64,000 nt of DNA, taken from Caenorhabditis elegans (lineage: Eukaryota > Nematoda > Chromadorea > Rhabditida > Rhabditidae). The stretch is taken from the NCBI RefSeq assembly GCF_000002985.6, contig NC_003281.10:1364001-1428000 (forward strand). Direction: 5' to 3'. This document shows, one piece after another, positions 22,993 through 35,635 of the stretch (position 1 is its first letter; every line of letters begins with the position of its first letter). The translations under genes and the position numbers were made by a program. A model generated the notes under the pieces. It saw only the letters and a list, made by a program, of their open reading frames with translations, was not told the origin of the DNA and made no database searches.

Positions 22993-24308
22993 CTAAACAT
23001 GCTCATTCATCATAGTATTAGGCTTTACGACGTGCTCCAGTTTCATATTTTTCAGCTCTTTTCCAATGTTTATTCTCAATGCAGAAAAATCCTTGTAGAG
23101 CACTTTTGTCATATTCCCAAAACGTAGGATCACGTCGTTGTTTTGATCAAAAATCGCATTGGACAGGTTATTGCAAATTAATTTAATTTCCCGTTCAGTG
23201 ATGAGATGTTCCATTTTGGACGCGATACCCTGCAACTTTCACTTAAAAAAAAAAATATATATATACATATATATAACTAATTTTAGCTGATAATTATACA
23301 GCTGACAGAAAATAAAAATAGGAGGAACTATTTTTATTTGCATTCTACAATGTCTTTTTGTTCCCTTAATCAATATTTTTACACAAAAACCTACAGAACA
23401 TGAATTAAATAGTTCCGGCGACAAGTAATCCACAAAACAATTGAAATCGTTCAGGATCATCTCGAAATGCTCGACTTCAACTTGAATTGCTTGAAAATTT
23501 GTATCCAGCTCCCCAACTGCAACACGTGGAGTTTCCCCGTAAAACGAGCAACACTGTAAGTATTTGATTTGAGTTTTTTTTTCTTGAAAAAAAGAACATT
23601 ACATACATGGCTTGAAATTGTATCAAGATGATTTCTGATCACATTGAATGAGTTCAGTAATGGACGTAACTTCTCAAAGACGGTCCTTGCATTTTCAATT
23701 CTGAGCCGAGATTTATTTATCTGAAGAGTGCTCTCGAGTCGTTTCTTAGCCTCATTTTCAAACAGCAAATTCTCTTTCTCATAATCATTTTGCAGCTCTG
23801 TGATCTGCTGCAACAAGGTGCTCGCCAGCTGACCGTATCGACAAATTTCATCCTCGTCGGCTCTGATCAAGACGTTTTCCAATGTCAGGCAGATGGTCCT
23901 TAATGGTTGCCCTTGAAGAATTACATTGAGCTTTGATATGAAGCTCTGGAATTTAAGGAGGCGGCATACTATTTTACGAAACTCTAATTTATGGCTTACC
24001 AATTTCACTCGGCTCACGTTACTATCATTTGCGGCCATCATCCGGAGCCCGTCGATTTGCTCACGAAGCTTCACTCGGAAGGCGTTCAAATTGGCAATGT
24101 TTGTGGCACACAATTTTGAATTCGGCCCGCCAATTAGAGGATTAAGCTGTTAAATATTAATTCACTGTGAACATTTTTTTTAAAAATCAATATCCTATCT
24201 ATTTTTCCCTTTACTCACCAACGTGTTTATACTCTGCAAGATATTTACGATTCCTTCCACACTTTCGATAACTGCATGGAACTGTGAAGATACATCTCTA
24301 CACAACAT
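22993..24308 (-). CDS. Helical cluster family protein, 323 aa, five exons
   Basis: Coding exons are 24308-24219, 24146-24000, 23945-23607, 23553-23395 and 23229-22993 (30, 49, 113, 53 and 78 codons plus stop), all phase 0. The exon lengths are those of the plus-strand paralog at 39476-42173. Motifs in order: MLCRDVSSQF (exon 1); LNPLIGGPNS (exon 2); LRTICLTLENVL, ICRYGQLA and then IRNHLDTISSH (exon 3); CCSFYGETPRVAVGE (exon 4); IKLICNNLSNAI, LRFGNMTKVLY and KNMKLEHVVKPN (exon 5). Exon 3 is rich in E, K, Q and L and is probably coiled coil. It appears intact. Function and cell location are unknown; no signal peptide or membrane helix is seen. Confidence 0.88.
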
Positions 24309-26545
24309 GAGATGAAGATAATCTGTAATTGTGAAGTTTTATAACGAATTTTCAAAAAAAAATATAACGGTTTCATCCGAAATACTCAAGATCTTAGTTG
24401 TAACCTGGATTTACAAGGTGAAGGAAATAAAACCAAAAGTTTCGGAATATATGAGAAAATTGATTCGAGTATTGACTTTTTTCTCTCCCTTTCTAGTGTC
24501 TCTCGTTGCAATCAATTTTATTCGGAGCAATGAGGAAAGGCGAGAAAGATGCTTCCAGATGTCATAGGGTGTGTCACCGCAGGGTGGTAGGTGTCCCGAC
24601 GAGTCAGGTATACTTTCTAGGTAAACCTGATAAGACAAGTCGAGATGAACACATCTTACTACGTCTGAGCTTCTGACCGGTTTTGTATGTGTGTTTTTAA
24701 TCACAGGTAGTTAATTCGTGGTAGCCATTTTGGGGCACAAGTCAAATAAAAATTTCTCAACAACTTATTAAATATTGTTTTAACTTGCACTGACATTCAC
24801 TGAAGTTACTGAATGCTTTATTTATTTAAATTTTATTGAGTTGTGTTATTCAATTCACCATGTAACGATAAATGGATTTGCTGGAGTCATGTAATACAAA
24901 TCACCGAGATTTTCGGCAACCAGCAATTGCTGAATTGGCCAAACCCTAAAAATTTCGGCAACCGGCAATCAGGTTTGAAAGTTTTTTAGGTTGAAATTAT
25001 ATTCATGAACGTTTTGGAAAAAAACGTATTGTTGTATTTTTCGTTTACATTAAAACGATAGCATTTTTCAGGCTTTCTGCATGCTTTTTTCTGAGCTACA
25101 AAATGTTTTCTCTGATATCGACAGTTACCAAAATGTTTTCAAATTTTAATCATGCAGATTTTAGGTTTTAGTCAAGAAAAAGTTTTTAAAAATTTGCAAT
25201 TGTATTGCACGTAAAATACAAATATATACAGTGCCTCCAACTTCTATAGGACCCCCCTGAATTTTGATGGTTTGAGACTTCCTGAACATTTCCATGAAAA
25301 ACTGCCAATACCATTCGATTTTAAATGCCAAAAAACCTATACCGGTATAATTTTATGATGATAGCTCAAAAACTGCGCGCGCGCGGGCTGAAAGTCGAAA
25401 AAACGGCCGTCCAACTTCTATAAGACCCCCAAGTTTTAATAATAATAATAATAATTTATTTTACATACAAATGAAGTGATATTGGGTAAACAGGATCGTG
25501 ATGGATTTAAGAAAAAATTACATGACACGGGTGGAGCAATAAAAAGGGTTGCTATTTACAACAGAATGAGGGGAGATTAAGAGGTCAGTCAAATCATCAG
25601 TCATAATCATCAGTCATAATCATAATCATAGTTCTTGCTCTCGTTTTTTTGAAATTTTATCGAAAAAAGCATTGAAATTTTGAAAACTTATCAAAATATT
25701 TTTTTGAGATGATTTCATAAAAATTACCAAAACATCTCAATCGCTTATAAAAAACTAAAATATTTCACGTGAAAGTGTTGGGAAGCAACCTGGACCGTCC
25801 TGTACCACTTTTCAGTGCTTCTGAGCCCAGTACTTGGCTCCCAGTGATTCTTATCTCACGAAACGTTTGGAACATGTTAGTGTATATCCAAAGATTGTTC
25901 CTGTGAAATTTGGTCTAATTTGGAACACGTTCAGATGTTTTATTGCAAAAATAATTCAATGGCACCGGTAGATGAGACATTTTTAACCAAAAAGTTTGGC
26001 TTACAAACTATGATAAATTAAAAAAAACAAAAAATAATACGACAATATCTTACTATTAGGATAAATTTTCCAAAGTGAGAACCCTATTTTCTGTCATCGA
26101 CTTTTATATACATATGCTCCTAGAACTGTTATCAGTTATGGTATCCATTCTGGGTGATAAACTTTGATGACGATTGTACAGCCGACTGAAATGTATCACC
26201 TTGTAGAAGTGTTGATAAGCAACTACTTCTCTTCAATTTTCTGCGTTTCCATAACTCTCTATTTGAAAAATCAAAAAATGTGGTGCGAATACTCAAGTGA
26301 CGTATTAGTTTTAGTCGAAACAAATTTAACATGATTGTTTCATTAAAACATCAATAACTTATCTGAAACTTTGAAATAGTTCCCTACAACACAGTCAAAC
26401 TAGTCTTGCATGAAGACCTTGGTGGAAAATACGGCATATGTATGTAAACAACACGTTAAAGATCTTTATTTAAGACCATATTAGGTAAGTTTTCAGATAA
26501 AAAGTCGGTAATTGTTTACAAAAAAAAACAAAAAGATATTCTTCA
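24309..26545. other. Spacer with a Tc3-like remnant
   Basis: About 2.2 kb with no gene I can support. At 25227-25434 a tacagtgcctccaacttcta terminus followed by taggacccccc faces a partial mirrored end (ccaacttctataagaccccc). This is a shrunken Tc3-related element, ending beside an (AAT)n run at 25436-25458. The remainder is AT-rich with short uninformative open frames. Confidence 0.5.
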
Positions 26546-27834
26546 TTATACATTAAAATCCGAACAAATATCAGCCATTTCCTGTAAATCGAGATGAAAG
26601 TTTCTCAGATCATCCTTGTACAGCTCCACTCTCTCGGCATCGTTATTGCTACAAGCTATTTGGTAATGAACGCACAAAGATCGGAGATTCGAGTAGTTAA
26701 CAAGTTCTCCCATTTTGAGAACTTGGTCCTGTAATTTAAATAAATGTTTACTGAATCAATAAATTGTACATACCGATAACTTTTCAAATATATCCGCATC
26801 AATGTAGCTAGATCTTATCATAAAACTTTCAAAGTACTCAGTTTCTTCCTCAAATTGTTGAATTTGGCGTTCTATGCTATCGGAGAACAACTCATCCGAA
26901 ATACCATTTTCCACTGCATTGTCCACGTCCTTCTCAATTTCACGCAGTAAACGGACCATTTTTGAAAATAACCTCATAGCTTCGTTTCTGTTCTTGAGCT
27001 TTAGAAAAGCAATGTAGTTTTTCCTCTTATTCTCTAATTTGTGAATTTTCAAGTTGTGTTCCTGCTCCAAATGTTCCCTGTTAAAATTACAAAGTATGGT
27101 TTTACTTTAAGGGTAGCAATAAATACTTCACAATTGGACTGGTAAGACTATTTGTAAAATATCCAATAGTGTTGATAATAATGAGCTATATTCAAAAGCA
27201 ACGCGTAAAAGGTGAGCTGTTTTAGGAATAATCTAACAATATATTCGAATTGTTCAGTAAGTGTGCAAGATCTGTTAGGCGGACTTTGGTTAGACCAGGG
27301 AGTGGTGAACTATGCATATTTGTGAAAAAACGCAAGTTCCAAATCTGTTTTACCTGGCACTGGCCTGTAAGTTTGAAGGCCGTATATGTCAAATAGCACG
27401 CCGTCTATAAAAACACTAACCTTTCATCCTCAAAATTTTTTAGCATTTCCTCTTCCCTTGTTTTCTGGAATGCTCCATTTTTGTTTGAATATAACTTCCT
27501 GTTTCCGGGCTAAAAGTTGAAACTGTAAGTATTATTATATATTCTCAAAATAAAATATACCTTAAACTCATAATATTCAGGTTCCATGTAGTTAAGGTTT
27601 GACTGCTCTGGTCTAGCAAAATCGCCTTGCCTCTCCATAAAAAACTGTCTGAAGGGTGAAAAGCATTATTTAGACTTTTGAGACTTATGGGTTTTACATT
27701 TCTTTTCCTTCCGAAAATGTTCTTCTCAGCAGGTTGCTTTGTTGAGCTGAAAACTTAATTTTACAATTTTGACTTGGTCAAAGGAACAAACCACTGATAG
27801 ACTTTTCACTAGAAAACTTTGATGAAAAATTCAT
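26546..27834 (-). CDS. Second-type helical cluster protein, 251 aa, six exons
   Basis: Coding exons are 27834-27792, 27746-27698, 27648-27561, 27509-27421, 27077-26774 and 26728-26546, total 756 nt. It is the minus-strand counterpart of the 37966-39319 gene: the last two exons have nearly the same length (304 and 183 nt against 301 and 183) and sequence. Exon 5 reads LENKRKNYIAFLKLKNRNEA, then LLREIEKD and FSDSIERQIQQF, and is strongly alpha-helical. The last exon carries LRSLCVHYQIACSNNDAERV, the same repeat module seen in the other cluster genes. The N-terminal 100 residues are polar and low in similarity. It appears intact; function unknown. The first two small exons are less certain than the rest. 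Confidence 0.82.
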
Positions 27835-29579
27835 TTTTGGCGAGGTGGTTCTGTAAGTTAAATTTGGAAAAAACGAGGCACTAAATTCCAAAAAACGGAC
27901 GTGTGTGAGAGTTACTAGTACTTTTATGCTCAAGAAGTTTCGTTAGAAAATTTCATAACTGAAACGTTTTGTTTCGAAAATGAACATTGAGGAGGTCGCA
28001 AGTAAGTTTCAAAAGTTCATGCTAGTTGTCTATAAAATGTACTAAAAATAAAGACAGAGCAACCAACTGGGAGTATTATGAAAGGTCTATAATTATGTAG
28101 TAATGTATTGAATCAATGTCACTACATGACGGGTGCTCACTGCTTTGTTTTGATAATGGTAAGAAAATGAATCACACTTGTATGTGTGTTTTAGACTACG
28201 AATCTGCAAACTTATTAGTTGACGGAATTTCTCCAAGTTCTACCTTTCCGTGGCTACCGGAGGACAGTGCGTTGGCTTCTGGCTCGCGTTATGCATGATC
28301 TACCAGTGAGAACACTTTGGGAACTAACAACTAATTTAGAAAGGAACGAAACAATCCTTTCAAGTTGTAAGACATTCAAAAATGTCTTGAGCAAAAATTT
28401 TTCGGAAATTCATGGGAAAATGCGAAAATCTGGACCCAAAAAATATCAGCGGCCGACATCTCACGAGTTTTGCACCCCGTTGCGTTTACCGTGACAGTGC
28501 GGCACGCCGTCAGCAACGTAAGACGATGAGGGCGTAGTAACTGTCACGGTAAACACAGCAAGCCGCGAAACTCGTGAGATGTCGGCGGATAATATGTTGG
28601 GTCCCGATTTTTGCATTTTCCGGGGATTTTCCAAAAAAGTATACTTCAAAGAATAATTGTTTAAACTGTACCCCACTAGAGGGACTAGACCTTTAAGCAG
28701 TCCTAGTTTATTGTCTTAAATTATAGTACTCGGTACTATTACTAAGAATATAAAAGAAAACGTCACGACCAGAAGTCATGGAAAATTTTTAAATCCCCTA
28801 TTTTTCACACATGAGAATTTTGAAGCAATATATGAACATCCGAAAAGAGTAGAAAAATGACGTAGGTGCAGGAAACTTTTTCAAGTGATAACAACCCTTT
28901 TAAGGAAAATGAAATGTGTAGATAACATAATTTTTTTTCTTTTTTTCTCCTTTTTGCTCCACTTTATCGTCGTCTCTCTCGTTTTTGTTCCGCACAGCAA
29001 CCTAGGGCACGAATTTTTAACCAATGAGAATCCTGAAGTGTGCAGTGGGGCGCGCTTGCATTCTGAATCAAAAGTGAAACTTTGAAAGTGTTTTTCCTGT
29101 TTTTCATCGATATTTTTGGGAGAATAAGGAAATATTTATCAGAAAAACACATTCCAGTAGATTTTTTGAATATATGGTTGCAGTTTTTAGTTCAGAAAAT
29201 ACAAAGAACGCATATTTCGTTTTTTTTTTTGAATTTTCAAAAAATATCTAATGGCAGGGTATTTATCGGAAATAAAACAAACATTATGGGTCTCCTATTT
29301 TGTAAAATGCATCTTAGTACTATCAAAGTATAGTAATTTTTAGATTTCACAGAAAAATAGTGCATATTTGTTCTATTTCAATGTACATCCTATTTATGTT
29401 TCTCAAAATGCTTCCAATTGCTGTTATTTTGTGCCATTGCGCTATGAAAATTGAATTTTTAGGTTGTACAGTACTGAAAATGATAAATAAAACAGCACAC
29501 TCCTCACAGCTTGTTTTTGAATTTAAATTTATAATTTCGGTGATTATGTACAACAAGTTTCCCTTGATGTTTTGGGAAA
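27835..29579. other. Spacer between the inverted gene arms, left part
   Basis: Nothing well supported. A short frame ATGAACATTGAGGAGGTCGC followed by a gtaagt donor near 27980-28005 faces away from the neighbouring gene but has no convincing partner exon. A 60-aa frame at 28116-28298 spans a possible 44-bp intron without changing frame, and remains unidentified. Confidence 0.35.
28400..28638. mobile_element. Imperfect palindrome of about 240 bp
   Basis: gacatctcacgagttttgc, gcgtttaccgtgacag and the flanking ggaccca and gaaaatgcg words are mirrored on the other side (ctgtcacggtaaac, gaaactcgtgagatgtc). The structure folds into a long hairpin and is non-coding. Confidence 0.8.
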
Positions 29580-30063
29580 ATGTGTAAGGCTCCGTCAATC
29601 AAAACTGGTCGGAGTTTCAAAGTTTTGCGCACGATTCTTGCACCACACTTTGAATTCATTGCTAGCGTTGAAAAATACCGCTTTCATGGTTTGATACATA
29701 AAAAGATGTTTTTAAAAAAATCGAGAATTGTAAAAAATTTGCACTACAGAAAATGTGTTTCTTTTTTTCGAAATCGATTTTCCCTCAATTTGTTTTTAAA
29801 TAATGTTTTATTTGGTTTAATCTAGATTTGAATCGACGGTAATTTGATTTCCAAGCGCATTTTGAGCAAATTTATATTTTTCAGTGCGGTTCTATGAACT
29901 CGGTTCCCATGGTTCTTCTTCGCTGCGAGAAAAATTCCTTTGGTGATATTGAACAAAGTGAAAGAGAAAAACGAAAAACAAAAGGTTTCCCCTATGTATT
30001 TCAGAAATGTTTTATACCGGATGTATGCAAACTTAAATAGTTGCCTTAATTTTGAAAGTGCCG
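29580..30063 (+). pseudogene. Possible gene relic with exon-like frames
   Basis: A frame from 29580 reads MCKAPSIKTGRSFKVLRTIL then APHFEFIASVEKYRFH to a possible donor. After a tttttcag near 29883, another frame reads MNSVPMVLLRCEKN, DIEQSEREKRK and CFIPDVCKLK before a stop. The pieces cannot be joined in one open frame and I do not recognise them. They abut a large inverted repeat. They could equally be chance frames. Confidence 0.25.
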
Positions 30064-30112
30064 TTATTGGATTTCTTTCGAGAATTTTGCGTGTGACGGT
30101 GTTTGCACAAAT

Positions 30113-30747
30113 TATTACGTATCCATGTGCGAGTGAGAAAAATCGCCATATCTTACGCGCACTGGAAGAGACAAAACTACTGTAGTGTGTGGGTTTACGG
30201 GCGATCTTCGAATTTAATTTCGAGCTGCAATTGTTCATTTTCAGGCGCTTTTCCTATTTTTTTTTATTTTTTGTGTTTTATTTTCTTATTTTTTTTCAAT
30301 AAATAATTAAATGTGAATATAAAAAGTGTTTTTATGTTGTTTTCTTATGAGGAAATTCCCTTTTCAGGTTTTTCACAGAAAAATCAAGGATTTTCGAAGG
30401 TTATAGGTGAGAAAATATGACTATCAATTGAAAATAATTGTCTTTATTTCAGACTATCAAGAAAAAGAAGAACATCAAGAAGGAACGGGTGAAAAAAGCT
30501 TAAAAGGGAATTTCCTCATCAACAACATAAAAACACTTTTTATATACATTTAATTATTTATTGAAAAAAATAAGAAAATAAAACACAAAAAATAAAAAAA
30601 AAATAGGAAAAGCGCCTGAAAATGAACAATTGCAGCTCGAAATTAAATTCGAAGATCGCCCGTAAACCCACACACTACAGTAGTTTTGTCTCTTCCAGTG
30701 CGCGTAAGATATGGCGATTTTTCTCACTCGCACATGGATACGTAATA
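30113..30747. mobile_element. 635-bp inverted repeat with TATTACG ends and spliced-looking core
   Basis: The arms 30113-30363 and 30502-30747 are near-perfect complements (gtgcgagtgagaaaaatcgc; caaaactactgtag). The 138-bp loop contains gtgag ... tttcag intron signals followed by TIKKKKNIKKERVKKA and a stop, which looks like the captured basic C-terminal tail of a gene. The same family, with gagaaaaatcgccatatct near both ends, recurs at 32628-33046. The 138-aa frame that crosses the left arm on the minus strand is not supported. Confidence 0.85.
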
Positions 30748-31952
30748 CATCAATGGGTCGAGATGAATACAAGTGCACAGGTCAAAAAATTGAAAAATTG
30801 GGAAGATTTTATTAAACGCGCCAATTACCGTCTTCGACTTTGGTCATTTAAAGTCATTTTTATTTAAAAATTTTCTATTAACCTATCTCGGCAAAAACAC
30901 AAGAATTACAACTATACAAAATTTCCTTTAATTTATTCGGCGTGTTTCAATCGGAATTTCAGTGAAATTAACATTTTGAACAACTGGAACGGGTATAAGA
31001 AATTAGTTTATTGGTGAAAAACACAATCAAACTCTATGTATACTCTCCTATATTTTTGCAGACTATAATTTTGATGATCGATTCATTATAATCTGCACCA
31101 TCCTGACAGCGACTACAAAACAATAAAGGCTGCATTGTTCGGAGGGAAACTCTGACTCTGAAAATTAAAAAAAAACCTTTGAGTATACGAATAGAAAATT
31201 ACTTTTTTTCTCATTAGAAAAATGCCAATTTGCAGCTTTTTCATTATTTTCCAGTTGAAAAAGCATGTTTTCAAGAAGATTTTTAAAATTTAAACATTAA
31301 GTACGATCTCCCAGGATTAAAAAAATGTTTCATTAAAATTTTTGAAATTTCCGGAACTTGGTCATATTTGCTCCAGAATGTTTATTTTTAAATTCCGATG
31401 CTTTGGGTTTGTATTGTCTATGTAATCATTTTAAGAGCTATCAGAACACTGCCATTTCCAGATGGTTTCACTATTTCCATCGAATTATTTCACATTTCAC
31501 ATTTCAGCACAAATGAAAACGAGATAGTATCGAACAAAAAGAGACACAAATATCAAAACCGATCACAATGATGTTAATGCAAAACGTATAAAAGACAAAC
31601 AATATTATCAGTAGAGAACAACTATTCGTTCAAAAAATAATTTTTCCTAATTTTTCACGTTTTTGTTGAGTTATTTGTCAATTGCTGAAAATTCAGAGAA
31701 ATCATCTTTGTTCTTGTTTGGTAAATCGTCATGATCATTGAGCCGTTCTTCAAAAAAAACCCGTTATCTGTGTCTTGAGAGCTCCGTTTTTGTGTTGCAG
31801 GCAAGCTCTACCGCATACATTAGTTGTAAGAACGAAAAAGAAAACACATATTAAGTGATTTAAAACTATCTAGTGATCATTTTTATTATGCATTGGAAAC
31901 AGTTTGTCTAGACATTGTTTGTGGAGCTTTCTAAAATACGAATAGTAGTGAG
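30748..31952. other. AT-rich spacer
   Basis: No open frame longer than about 60 codons, no splice-linked frames and no repeat that I could pair within the window. Confidence 0.4.
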
Positions 31953-32157
31953 TATTACCGGCCCAGAGAGTGTCGATAGTTGAAGAGACACAGACATCCC
32001 GGGACCCAAGCGGCGAGCCGATTTGTGACGATTTAAGGAGCGTTCCTATTCGTTAATGTTCCGTAAATCGACACAAATTGCCGTTTCCCACGCCCCGCCA
32101 ATTTGGTGTTGTTATGTCTGCGTCTCCGCTACATCTACACTCTCTGGACCGGTAATA
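31953..32157. mobile_element. 205-bp MITE with tattaccggyccagagagtgt ends
   Basis: Left tattaccggcccagagagtg and right cactctctggaccggtaata are mirrored with one mismatch. Subterminal sequences (gagacacagacat against atgtctgcgtctc) are also inverted. The interior is more GC-rich than its surroundings and has no coding frame. Confidence 0.85.
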
Positions 32158-32319
32158 GTATAAGTAACGTAACATGTGCACTTATTGATAACCTCAAAAT
32201 AGATCAAATTTTCTTTTAGTCTATGTTTAGGAAGACACTCTAGTTTATGTCATATTTAAGTACTAAATACCTAACTCCTGCAACTTAATACATAGAAATT
32301 TTTATTTTCTTCTGGATTT

Positions 32320-32487
32320 TCTCGGAGGCTCATATTTTTCAAAATTATGGAAATTTGCCAATACTTTGACCGGAATTTATAAAAAAAAAGACAATTTTTT
32401 GGAGTGTTTTATTATGATTTGCGGTTGTTTTAAATAATTATATATGTATTTAAACAAAATCCCCACTGGCGCTACTCCAACTCTAAA
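32320..32487. mobile_element. Truncated TTAAAGGTGGAGTA-family element (right end)
   Basis: The right end reads cccactggcgctactccaac and the interior (tttgaccg, ggagtgttttattatgat) matches the right half of 8165-8605. There is no left half. Confidence 0.65.
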
Positions 32488-32627
32488 CATTTTCTCATTA
32501 GCTGCAATATTTTAATAATAGAAACTGCATGACTACTTTCTAATTGTTTCGTAGGGGAGCTATGAAAAACTATTAGAAGAAAACAGTAGTGTTCAGCACA
32601 ATTACAGGGTACGGTTAGAAAAATTCA

Positions 32628-33046
32628 TATTACGTGTTTATCCACAGATGAGAAAAATCGCCATATCTGCCGCGCAAATGAACCCACGGGAAGAGACAAA
32701 ACTACTGTAGCTTTTAAAAAATTTGTGTAGATTCACGAGCTATTGCGTCATCGTTGAATTGAATTTTGAGTCGCGATTTTCAATTTTCAGGCGTTTCACA
32801 CGTTTTTATATTGAAATTTAATTATTTATTGAATAAATCTTTTTAAAAAACACAAAATAAATAGAAAAAATTAGAAAAAACGCTTGAAAATTAAAAATTG
32901 CGGCTCAAAATTAAATTCAACGATGACGCAATAGCTCGTAAATCTACACAAATTTTTTAAAAACTACAGTAGTTTTGTCTCTTCCCGCGGGTTCATTTGC
33001 GCGGCAGATATGGCGATTTTTCTCATCTGTGGATAAACACGTAATA
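32628..33046. mobile_element. 419-bp inverted-repeat element with TATTACG ends
   Basis: tattacgtgtttatccacag at 32628 is mirrored exactly at 33027-33046. The arms of about 185 bp run inward through gagaaaaatcgccatatct, caaaactactgtag and tgacgcaatagctcg. It is related to 30113-30747 but lacks its core insert. Confidence 0.9.
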
Positions 33047-34963
33047 TTAAAATATAGCGGTTCACGTCTCATGGTGAATACCAAAAGCTACACATAGAAG
33101 TTAAAAATTGTTTGACTTTCAAAGTTTAACTATTTCTCCCCAAATTCTACAATGTCAAAAAGTATAGTTGAGAATAATTTCCAAGAAGGAAATAAACCAT
33201 TTCAAAGCACCAGCCAGCTTGGCCAACATTTTATCAGTCATCAAATTTCGAAATTTGGCTATTTGGACGGTAATGATTGATAACAGTTGTTGAAAGTTTG
33301 TCAGGTTTAGATAATAGAAAAAGCTCAAAAAATGAGAAAAGGTTTTTTCCGGCTAGTGTCGCACCGGAGAGCTCTATTTTCTCTCTTTGATTGTTTTATG
33401 TTTTCACGTCTGGTTGTTTGCCAGACCTACGACACGGTAGCACAGAAACTAGATGGGTTGGTTCATGATACTCAGTCTGGAAACCTATATTGGCTACTAT
33501 CTCGAAAACCATCACAAAATCAATTTTGTGATGCATATAAGAAATGACCGGAATGAAATTATCTATCTTTATTTGTGATGAATTTTCGATTTTGTACTTC
33601 CTGACCAAGTTATACGCGTTTGTTCGGTGGAGCGCGTTTGCACCCATCTAGCAGCTGAACCACCGTGACCACGTTTGGACACGCTCCGTTGAACTCAAAA
33701 TAGCTTCTTATGCTGTGATCAGACTTTCTATATTTTGATTGAAGTTAAGAAGTTTGCGTAGGTTTGCGATTAAAAGATTGAAATGACATCTGTAATTGGC
33801 CGCCGACGCCGGATAGTCTGATCGGCTCCCGCCCACTTTTTGACCCGCCTCAAAGAGGATCTACTGATAAGGTGGCAATCTTAACTGAAATATAACTGCA
33901 AGTTGTCATTGTTTTAAGTAACACGTTATTCTGAAAAAAACTTTTGAATAAGAGAGCTGGTACTACTATGTAGATAAACATTTATTAAGTTTTCTCTCTC
34001 TCTCTCTTTTGCGTTCCGCCGACTTTAATTTATGTTTCAACTTTCTAACTGCAGACTTAGAAAATAAACAAAAAATTATGTGAAGGCCCCGCCCCGACGT
34101 GGCCTTTTTCGCGTTTGTCAGTCACATTTTCTAGTACTTCCCCGGAACTTTTTGCAGTTTATTTTCATTTCCTTACTACCGAGCACTGCAATTTAAGACA
34201 AAAAACCAACAATGGCTATGCCAAGTTACGATACTTTTTGAAAAAAAAAATTGTAGACTTACAAATCGATATTCTGAGAGTTGTTTGCTCAATTATTTTG
34301 TGTTGTTTCTATCGTAATTCCCTGCAAAGTTTGTAGAATAAGCTATTAGTCATCGATTATTGTGAGACGCTAAAATGTGACCAAGTGATAAGTGATTCCT
34401 AGTGAAAATTACGGGGTTTAGAGATAAGAAGGGTCGTTTCGTTGTCGTTCTTGTTTGGTATATGATAACTTTCTGTAGCAATTTGTTCATATGCATATTT
34501 TTTTCTAAATACTAACCGACTTCGAGATAAATTCAATTTAAAGTTCTGATTATTGTTGAAAAATTTTTTTTTCAAGTTTCAATACTTTCCCGAAGATTTT
34601 CCGGAAAACTGTTAATGCTAATCGATTTCCAATGTCAAAAAACCCCTCTGTCCATAGTTTTAGGAAAATATGAAACAATATCGCAATTAGGTCAAAAAGT
34701 CTAAAATATGGTCCCTGTTAGGGATCAAATTTTTTGTTAAAACAACTAATTTTATGAGATTTTTGAAAAGAATCATAATTTAGCTGATAAGGGGAAGTGG
34801 GCGAGGTCGATTGCGACGCGAAAGCAAATGAGGAAATCAGTTGTGCAGTCTATTTTTTGCGGCGTGCCAGAGAAAAACTTTCTATTTAATGTTCAAATAT
34901 TTTTAAATGGTATTTGAAGAAAAAAATTTGGCAAAATGATTGGTCCAATTGAGACGATCTCCT
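33047..34963. other. Gene-poor spacer
   Basis: No supportable gene in about 1.9 kb. A (CT)n run lies near 33992-34008. Isolated open frames at 33332-33547 and 34115-34336 lack splice context, codon bias or recognisable motifs. Confidence 0.4.
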
Positions 34964-35635
34964 TTAAAGGTGGAGTAGAGTCAAACATTTTTTTGCTTCA
35001 AATGACAGAAAATGGACCCTAATAACCGAATATAACTGTAAAAAAAATTTAAAAAATTTTCTAAATTTTTTATGATTTTTTTAATTTTTCAAAAATCAAA
35101 GAAGTACGGCTGACGAAATTTGAATTACCGCGCAAATGAGTGACGTCATTTTTGATATTTTCGCGTTTTCTGGCTAAATTCGTCGGTTTTTCTCAATTTT
35201 TTCTTCTATATTTGATTTGAAACATTGTTTGTCAATTATGTAACCACTTTTCCGTTAAAAAAACTTGAAAACCCTTAGGAAATTGCCAGAAATGTCAAAA
35301 TCGGTCTAAAATCCGTAATTTAATATTTATTATTAATTTTTTTTCAAAATAACTATTTGAAATAATTGACAAACAATGTTTCAAATCAAATATAGAAGAA
35401 AAAATCGAGAAAAACCGACGAATTTAGCCAGAGAACGCGAAAATATCAAAAATGACGTCACTCATTTGCGCGGTAATTCAAATTTCGTCAGCCGTTTCTT
35501 TGATTTTTGAAAAATTAAAAAAATCATAAAAAATTTAGAAATTTTTTTTAAATTTTTTTACAGTTATATTCGGTTATTAGGGTACATTTTCTGTCATTTT
35601 AAGCAAAAAAATTTTCGACTCTACTCCACCTTTAA
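34964..35635. mobile_element. About 672-bp full palindrome, TTAAAGGTGGAGTAGAGTC ends
   Basis: The left end ttaaaggtggagtagagtc and the right end gactctactccacctttaa are mirrored. The two halves stay complementary through ttgcgcggtaattc, aatgacgtcac and tgacaaacaatgtttcaaat, up to a short centre near 35260-35350. It lies 355 bp upstream of the start of the 35991-37305 gene, in its likely promoter region. Confidence 0.92.

Noticed and set aside
24331-24567. 78-aa plus-strand frame with a hydrophobic segment
   Set aside because: No splice partners, no similarity and ordinary AT-rich composition; a second frame covers it on the other strand.
27978-28005. Short ATG frame with a gtaagt donor divergent from the 26546-27834 gene
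   Set aside because: No convincing second exon; probably chance.
28116-28298. 60-aa frame spanning a possible 44-bp intron
   Set aside because: The frame is open with or without the intron and no family is recognised; evidence is too thin for a gene call.
29822-30238. 138-aa minus-strand frame
   Set aside because: Half of it lies in the inverted-repeat arm shared with 30622-30750; no splice or family support.
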